Assembly: GCF_000397065.2 (NCBI RefSeq)
Contig: NZ_KE007326.1
Span: 477,653-541,652, forward strand
DNA: 64,000 nt
Reading direction: 5' to 3'
DNA from: Marinobacter lipolyticus SM19
Lineage (GTDB): Bacteria; Pseudomonadota; Gammaproteobacteria; Pseudomonadales; Oleiphilaceae
Each line of letters opens with the position of its first letter. Within the stretch, counting starts at the first letter, position 1. A program made the position numbers and the translations under genes. Under the pieces are notes generated by a model. That model did not search any database, was not told the origin of the DNA, and worked only from the letters and a program-made list of their open reading frames with translations. Shown here in pieces: positions 58,841-64,000 of this stretch.

Positions 58841-60391
58841 TCAAACATCCGCAACCTGCGGATGCTGACGTATACCACCTCGTGTTATCAGATTAAGGGC
58901 CTCGATATAGGCCTTGGCCGACGCAATGATGATATCGGTATCCGCTCCCACGCCATTCACAATCCGTCCGCCCCGCTCCAGGCGAACGGTCACTTCGCCC
59001 TGGGCATCGGTACCACTGGTAATATTGTTGACGGAATACAACTGCAAATTACAGCCAGAATCCACCAGCGACTCGATGGCCTTGAAGGTGGCATCCACCG
59101 GCCCACCGCCCTCAGCTTCTACGCTGTGTTCCCGACCATCCATCAATAGCGTCAGGCTAGCCTTGGGGACGACACCGGTTTCCGAACAGACCTGCATACA
59201 CACCAACCCGAACCGGCCCTCTTCTTCTTTCTGCCGGGTGTCGCTGGCAATAGCCTGCAGATCCTCATCGAAGATCTCATGTTTCAGATCCGCCAGTGCC
59301 TTGAACCGGGTGAAGGCCTCATTCAGTTCGGTTTCTGTCTCAAACTGGATGCCCAACTCCAACAGGCGGGTACGAAACGCATTACGCCCTGAATGTTTGC
59401 CCAGAACCAGACTGTTGGTGTGCCAACCTACGTCCTGGGCCCGCATGATTTCATAGGTTTCCCGGTGCTTGAGTACGCCATCCTGGTGAATGCCGGACTC
59501 ATGGGCAAAGGCATTGGCGCCAACAATGGCCTTGTTGGGCTGAACCGGGAAGCCGGTAATGGTGGATACCAGGCGGGATGCAGGAACAATGTGCTGGGTG
59601 TCAATGCGGGTATCAATGGAGAACAGATCCTGGCGTGTACGCACCGCCATGACAATTTCCTCCAGAGAGGCATTCCCCGCCCGCTCACCGAGACCGTTAA
59701 TTGTACATTCCACCTGACGCGCGCCCTGACAAACCGCAGCCAGCGAGTTGGCCACCGCCAGGCCGAGATCGTTATGACAATGCACGGAAAAAACGGCTTT
59801 ATCTGCGTTGGGAATGCGGTTCAACAACTGATGGATGGTTTCCCCGAATTGCTCCGGGATGGCGTAGCCAACGGTGTCGGGGATGTTGATGGTGCGGGCT
59901 CCGGCATCAATGGCCGCCTCAATAATCCGGCACAGGAAATCCAGTTCCGACCGACCGGCATCCTCACAGGAGAATTCAACATCGTCAACGTGACCGCGCG
60001 CCCTTTTTACCGCCCGAACAGCCTGTTCTATAACCTCATCCGGCTGCATCTGCAGCTTATGCTGCATGTGAATCGGAGAGGTGGCTATGAAAGTGTGAAT
60101 ACGACCACTTTCCGCCGGCTGAATAGCTTCAGCCGCGCGATCAATATCGCCATCCGTTGCGCGCGCCAGACCGCAAATGGTGGAGCCCCTGATGGTCTCG
60201 GCAATAGACTTGACCGCTTCAAAGTCACCCTGGCTGGCAATCGGGAACCCCGCTTCGATCACATCAACACGCAGTTTCTCCAGGGCTTTGGCGATACGAA
60301 GTTTTTCAGCCTTGGTCATGGTGGCACCAGGGCTTTGCTCGCCATCTCTCAGGGTAGTATCAAAAATGACCAGGTGATCTTGCGCGGACAT
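58841..60391 (-). CDS. leuA: 2-Isopropylmalate synthase
   Basis: 516 residues from the ATG at 60391 with GGAGAG 3-5 nt upstream; a frame from 60412 is less likely. First committed step of leucine synthesis. [13 protein letters not shown] near residues 10-22 carries the metal Asp; H-C-H-N-D-L-G-L-A near 202-210 carries the metal His pair. [13 protein letters not shown] near 288. The C-terminal LeuA regulatory domain (about 390-510) is present, so leucine feedback is expected. Confidence 0.98.
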   Translation of the reverse strand: MSAQDHLVIFDTTLRDGEQSPGATMTKAEKLRIAKALEKLRVDVIEAGFPIASQGDFEAVKSIAETIRGSTICGLARATDGDIDRAAEAIQPAESGRIHTFIATSPIHMQHKLQMQPDEVIEQAVRAVKRARGHVDDVEFSCEDAGRSELDFLCRIIEAAIDAGARTINIPDTVGYAIPEQFGETIHQLLNRIPNADKAVFSVHCHNDLGLAVANSLAAVCQGARQVECTINGLGERAGNASLEEIVMAVRTRQDLFSIDTRIDTQHIVPASRLVSTITGFPVQPNKAIVGANAFAHESGIHQDGVLKHRETYEIMRAQDVGWHTNSLVLGKHSGRNAFRTRLLELGIQFETETELNEAFTRFKALADLKHEIFDEDLQAIASDTRQKEEEGRFGLVCMQVCSETGVVPKASLTLLMDGREHSVEAEGGGPVDATFKAIESLVDSGCNLQLYSVNNITSGTDAQGEVTVRLERGGRIVNGVGADTDIIIASAKAYIEALNLITRGGIRQHPQVADV

Positions 60392-60471
60392 AGGCTCTCC
60401 ATCAGCAGGCAACGGCTCAATGTTGTGTGTGGAGAGTATATCACTGATTGCCGAAAACTCGCTGAAGGGGA

Positions 60472-62181
60472 CTACCCCTTGACCAGCAGCGATGACAGCA
60501 AGATCAGGTTAAGCAGAAGCGATAGACTCGCAATGAAACGCCAGTCCCGGGTTGAAACCCGCTCCACCAGGGGAGCCCTGGAGGACGGAGCGAGAGCCGG
60601 ATTGGGGAATTCCAGATCCCGCAAAAATTCCGACAACGCTGGATACCGGGCCTCCGGTTTTAACGCCACTGCTTTCTGCAGGCAAGCATCCAGCCAAACT
60701 GGCAAATCGGGGTTGGCCTCCCTGGCACTGCGATACACGAGCTTACGACGATTGGAAGGTTTTGGAGGTTTATCGTAGGGCAGGCGCCCGGTCAACAACT
60801 CATAGGCGATGACGCCCAGGGAATAGCGATCAGAGGCCGCAGTGGCGAGCTCCCCCTCCAGGCACTCAGGCGCAGCGTAACTCTCGGTTCCCAGCTGTAC
60901 ATCGTGCCCCCAGGGCACGTCAATCTGCTCTATACCACGAATACGAACCGCACCCAGATCGATGATCTTGAGGGTGCCCTGACGATCGATCACCAGGTTC
61001 TCCGGCTTCAGATCCTGATGAACCATCTCCAGACGATGCAGAGTGCGCAACCCTGCCACGATCTGTCTGACGATGCCCCGCACCACGGACGGTTCTGGCA
61101 TTGGATTATCATTCATCCACTCTCGCAACGTCTGCCCATCGATAAACTCGGTAACGCAGTACAGACACTGACGACTTTTAGGCGGGTCCAGAAAACGAAC
61201 GACATGGGGACTCTGAATCCGCTTGGCCACCCAGGATTCTGTGAGAAAGCGGTCAATGTAGGCTGCATCGTCCACATAGTTTGGAGACGGGGTTTTCATG
61301 GCCACCAGTTCCCCACCTTCCAGCGATTCTGCAAGGTAAACCTGGGTTCGGCGGCTGGCATGAATCTCCCGTACGATTCGATAACCATCAAGGTGCTGCC
61401 CCGGCTCCAGTGGTGGCGGGAACGGCAAGGCAACGAGACGCTCGTAATGAGCCTCTATGTCTTCCTCTGGCAGTTTATCCACTACCAGCACCTGGGCACT
61501 CAGGTTGTCCGGACTGCCCCGCTCCATGGCCGCATCCACCAACGCCCTGGCGGCCTCTTCAGGATCGGTGTCGCAGACCTTTTCAACCATGGCTCCGTCA
61601 CTCAAATAGCCATGGACACCATCTGTGGTCAAGACCAGACGGTCTCCCGGCTGCAAACTGACCCGACTCATATCTATTTCGACGTTAAGCTCAACGCCCA
61701 TGGCACGCGACAATGCGGATTTATCGGACCCCAGCAGAACATGATGATCACGAGTCAGGCAATCCAGCCGCCCATCACGGAACAGGTAGACACGACTGTC
61801 TCCCACATGGAAAACGTAGGCACGATTATTCTTGATCACTACCAGGCTGCAGGTACACACCATACCGGTGGCATCACCGTGACTGCGATGCCCCTTGCCA
61901 TGCAGCCAGCGATTCAGGGAACCCAGCACACGCCCGACCGATGTTTCCACTGACCATGAATCGGGCGTGCTGTAATAGTCATGCAACACGCCCTTCACAC
62001 ACGCCTCCGCGGCTTCCCGCCCCGACTCGGACGCACTGACACCGTCGGCTATCACGGCTACAGCACCCTTGAGGGCAAGCGCCTCGCCCTCCGGGTAGCA
62101 GATACCCAGGCTGTCCTCATTGGTCTCCTTGCGCCCTGCTGAGCTGTGTTGACCAATTGTCAGGTGCAGTTGGGGGGTCAT
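60472..62181 (-). CDS. PP2C phosphatase fused to Ser/Thr protein kinase, membrane-anchored
   Basis: 569 residues. The first 235 are a PP2C phosphatase: G-x-R-x-x-N-E-D-S near residues 15-23, V-I-A-D-G-V near 43-48, G-D-S-R-V-Y-L-F near 123-130, T-T-D-G-V-H-G near 180-186. Residues about 268-530 are a Hanks-type kinase: [15 protein letters not shown] in place of D-F-G, and A-A-P-E. The G-loop is degenerate. A single hydrophobic helix ends the protein. Its stop-start overlap with the nitrate transporter (ATGA) and the same pairing near nasA in Pseudomonas suggest a role in nitrate assimilation; targets are unknown. Confidence 0.92.
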   Translation of the reverse strand: MTPQLHLTIGQHSSAGRKETNEDSLGICYPEGEALALKGAVAVIADGVSASESGREAAEACVKGVLHDYYSTPDSWSVETSVGRVLGSLNRWLHGKGHRSHGDATGMVCTCSLVVIKNNRAYVFHVGDSRVYLFRDGRLDCLTRDHHVLLGSDKSALSRAMGVELNVEIDMSRVSLQPGDRLVLTTDGVHGYLSDGAMVEKVCDTDPEEAARALVDAAMERGSPDNLSAQVLVVDKLPEEDIEAHYERLVALPFPPPLEPGQHLDGYRIVREIHASRRTQVYLAESLEGGELVAMKTPSPNYVDDAAYIDRFLTESWVAKRIQSPHVVRFLDPPKSRQCLYCVTEFIDGQTLREWMNDNPMPEPSVVRGIVRQIVAGLRTLHRLEMVHQDLKPENLVIDRQGTLKIIDLGAVRIRGIEQIDVPWGHDVQLGTESYAAPECLEGELATAASDRYSLGVIAYELLTGRLPYDKPPKPSNRRKLVYRSAREANPDLPVWLDACLQKAVALKPEARYPALSEFLRDLEFPNPALAPSSRAPLVERVSTRDWRFIASLSLLLNLILLSSLLVKG

Positions 62182-63647
62182 GTTACATCAATCATCCGCA
62201 CGGAACCGTCCGGCATGACTTCACTGGTCTGCGGGCTGGGCTCGTCCATAAAGATCATCACCAACGCCAGGATCACCACGGCGATGCCGCCCAGCACCAG
62301 GAAAAACATCTTGGGCGTCACCATCGCCAACACCACCAGAAAGACCACCCCGCCGACGTTGCCATAAGCACCAGCCATACCGGCCACTTGTCCGGTTAAC
62401 CGACGCTTGACCAGTGGAACAGAGGCATATACCGCGCCACAACCGCCCTGCACAAACACCGAGCAGAACACGACCAGAGCGACAGCCAGAGGTAGCGGCC
62501 AATGACTGTCAATCTGAGCCATCAGCATATAGCCCAGGGCAATACCCGCCAACATCACCAGCGTGATGAATTTGCGACCAAACCGGTCTGCGAGATACCC
62601 GCCACCAGGACGGCCAAACAGATTCATCAATGCAAAGCTCCCGCCGAGCATGCCAGCCAGCAATGGTGAGATATCAAACGTGTCCAGGAAATACAGCGGC
62701 AGCATCGAAACCACGGCAAGCTCGGAACCAAAGCTGGCCATATAAACAAGGTTCAGCAGCGCCACTTGTTTGAAAGGATAACGGTCAAAAGCTGGCACCG
62801 CACGCTGGAAAACATGACCGTTGATCTGCCATATACGCACAACCTGAACCGTCAGCATCAGGAGAATAACGCCGTACAGCACGTACGTAGTTGCTGCGCC
62901 CAACAATCCGAGCTTGTACGGGCCCAGTTGCCAGACGATCAACGCCAAAGCCAGGAACAATGGGAGATTCATTACCAGGTAGAGGACAAAATCTCCCCGG
63001 CTGGTCACTTCCATGGCGCCGCCGCGCTTGGGCTTGAAATAGGTAGAGCCTTTGGGCGTGTCCCTGACCTGATGGTAGAACACCGCCGCGTAGAGAATGG
63101 CAATCACACCGGTGGTACCAACAGCCCAACGCCAACCATCGTCTCCACCGTACCAGAGTGCCAGCGCAGGCAAGGAGAGACCGGCAAAGGCCGCACCAAA
63201 ATTGCCCCAACCTCCATAGATACCCTCAGCCAACCCCAGCTCCCGGGCCGGGAACCACTCACTGATCAAGCGGATACCTACGACGAAGCCGGCACCCACA
63301 AAGCCAAGCAGGAACCGACTTAAAGCCAGTTGTTCAAAGGTGGTCGACAAGGCAAAAGCTATACACAAGACCCCTGAAATGACCAGCACCAGACTGTACA
63401 CCCGGCGAGGACCAAGTCCATCCACCAACATACCAATCAGAATTCGGGCGGGAATGGTCAACGCAACGTTCAGCAACAACAGCGTGTTGACCTCCGCGGC
63501 AGTGAGACCGAACTGCTCACGGATAGCAGACATCAGCGGTGCGTGGTTAAACCACACCAGGAAGCTGATAAAAAAGGCCACCCAACTCAGGTGGAGCACT
63601 TTGGTTTTTCCGGCATAGGAAAGGAAGCGAAAAGCGGTGTCCGTCAT
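62178..63647 (-). CDS. nasA: NarK/NasA-type nitrate transporter (MFS)
   Basis: About 489 residues from the ATG at 63647, which has AGGA upstream; the frame opens at 63752. Twelve membrane segments. The nitrate-porter motifs G-W-G-N-F-G near residues 147-152 and G-A-Y-G-N-V-G-G near 432-439 are present, as is a conserved Arg in G-I-R-L-I-S-E-W-F near 128. It imports nitrate or exchanges it for nitrite. The kinase gene is coupled downstream. nasA rather than narK is chosen from the Pseudomonas-like context. Confidence 0.9.
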   Translation of the reverse strand: MTDTAFRFLSYAGKTKVLHLSWVAFFISFLVWFNHAPLMSAIREQFGLTAAEVNTLLLLNVALTIPARILIGMLVDGLGPRRVYSLVLVISGVLCIAFALSTTFEQLALSRFLLGFVGAGFVVGIRLISEWFPARELGLAEGIYGGWGNFGAAFAGLSLPALALWYGGDDGWRWAVGTTGVIAILYAAVFYHQVRDTPKGSTYFKPKRGGAMEVTSRGDFVLYLVMNLPLFLALALIVWQLGPYKLGLLGAATTYVLYGVILLMLTVQVVRIWQINGHVFQRAVPAFDRYPFKQVALLNLVYMASFGSELAVVSMLPLYFLDTFDISPLLAGMLGGSFALMNLFGRPGGGYLADRFGRKFITLVMLAGIALGYMLMAQIDSHWPLPLAVALVVFCSVFVQGGCGAVYASVPLVKRRLTGQVAGMAGAYGNVGGVVFLVVLAMVTPKMFFLVLGGIAVVILALVMIFMDEPSPQTSEVMPDGSVRMIDVT

Positions 63648-63858
63648 GGCTGATCCTGTCAAAACCTGGCAAATGATCCCACCGGGTTGAGCGAATCCCA
63701 CAGATATCAACGGAGCAAACTTACCTGAAACAGGAACAGACCTGGCCGACACCTGGGGACTTCTAGCGACGGCGCCGTTGCCGATTGCCTGATGGGGAAT
63801 GGTTCACCGGAGCAATAGCAAGATATGTTCCAACGGATACTTAATTTTATATATCAAT

Positions 63859-63972
63859 ATGTTAGAGGATATGACCAAACCCAACACTGATGGCATCGCA
63901 CTATTGAGAGGCGATAGGAGAACCCGACGCACTGCTTTGTGGCAAGGACACCCGCTTTCCTTCAGGCAATAA
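63859..63972 (+). CDS. Possible 37-residue leader or small peptide
   Basis: A frame of 37 codons starting ATG at 63859 (or 33 codons from 63871, where AGAGG is only 2 nt away). The peptide is basic in the middle (R-G-D-R-R-T-R-R). Its stop codon falls directly before the terminator hairpin, as in leader peptides, but no good ribosome-binding site is seen. It may be chance. Confidence 0.25.
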   Translation: MLEDMTKPNTDGIALLRGDRRTRRTALWQGHPLSFRQ

Positions 63973-64000
63973 AAAACCCCAACATCAAAGATGCTGGGGT
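63972..64000. terminator. Terminator hairpin at the window edge
   Basis: accccaacatc / gatgctggggt (one G-U or mismatch) with a 3-nt loop, preceded by an A-run. On the minus strand six T follow, so it can end a minus-strand gene beyond 64000. Plus-strand function depends on sequence outside the window. Confidence 0.8.

Larger units (their letters stand above)
63648..64000. other. Upstream region of the nitrate transporter gene
   Basis: About 350 nt to the window end without a confident gene. It becomes AT-rich at 63838-63870, where promoter-like sequence is likely, and contains a short frame (63859-63972) and a terminator hairpin. No convincing sigma-54 or NarL-type site was found. Confidence 0.5.

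Noticed and set aside
59393..60778. Plus-strand frame of 461 codons opposite leuA
   Set aside because: Antisense to leuA and running across its start region and into the kinase gene; no domain features.
63930..63960. Possible sigma-54 promoter (gtggcaaggacacccgc)
   Set aside because: The GG to GC spacing is 11 rather than 10 nt, it faces away from the transporter, and the flanking bases do not fit the consensus.

Overview
The window looks like core chromosome of a marine gammaproteobacterium. Gene order closely follows the Pseudomonas/Marinobacter type (secA-argJ-mutT next to lpxC-ftsZ; a nitrate transporter next to a PP2C/kinase fusion), DNA is moderately GC-rich, and the intergenic hairpin repeats recall those of Marinobacter. 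The genus is inferred from gene order and remembered protein similarity, not from a search. I saw no tRNA, CRISPR array, prophage or insertion sequence.

Layout. 1-9.8 kb: a DedA-PAP2 membrane phosphatase, a Lon N-domain protein, an HDOD signalling protein, ilvD, a peptidoglycan-binding exported protein, an AI-2E-type permease, two small uncharacterised proteins, a haloalkane-dehalogenase-like protein whose nucleophile Asp reads as Asn, and a thioesterase. 10-15 kb: a DeaD-like helicase, then folA, thyA, lgt and a TauE/SafE permease on the minus strand. The 428-nt folA-thyA spacer holds two 112-nt hairpin elements in opposite orientation. 15-22.6 kb: an NRDE protein, xseB-ispA-dxs (isoprenoid precursors), ribA, moaC, a Nudix-ThiE fusion and argJ.

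22.7-45.3 kb: secA, an M23 peptidase, dciA, lpxC and then, read from high to low coordinates, a complete dcw (division and cell wall) cluster: mraZ-rsmH-ftsL-ftsI-murE-murF-mraY-murD-ftsW-murG-murC-ddlB-ftsQ-ftsA-ftsZ. Most junctions overlap by a few bases or are separated by under 25, so the cluster is probably co-transcribed from a promoter before mraZ that carries four MraZ-type operator repeats.

45.6-51 kb: RNase P RNA with a clear sigma-70 promoter, rsmI, then lpoA-yraN-diaA (outer-membrane activator of PBP1A, an UPF0102 protein and a DnaA-associated SIS protein), converging on sspA-sspB. 51-55 kb: the cytochrome bc1 operon petABC and the ribosomal operon rplM-rpsI with promoter and terminator. 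55-60.4 kb: tatD, prfC, an unusually long holD-like gene coupled to rimI, and leuA. 60.5-64 kb: a PP2C phosphatase-Ser/Thr kinase fusion coupled to a NarK/NasA nitrate transporter, and an AT-rich tail ending in a terminator hairpin.

The most unusual signal is the pair of hairpin elements at 12079-12426: perfect 29-bp stems that differ between copies at 11 positions, all compensated, around a strongly conserved 54-nt loop. The second is the nucleophile substitution in the dehalogenase-like protein.
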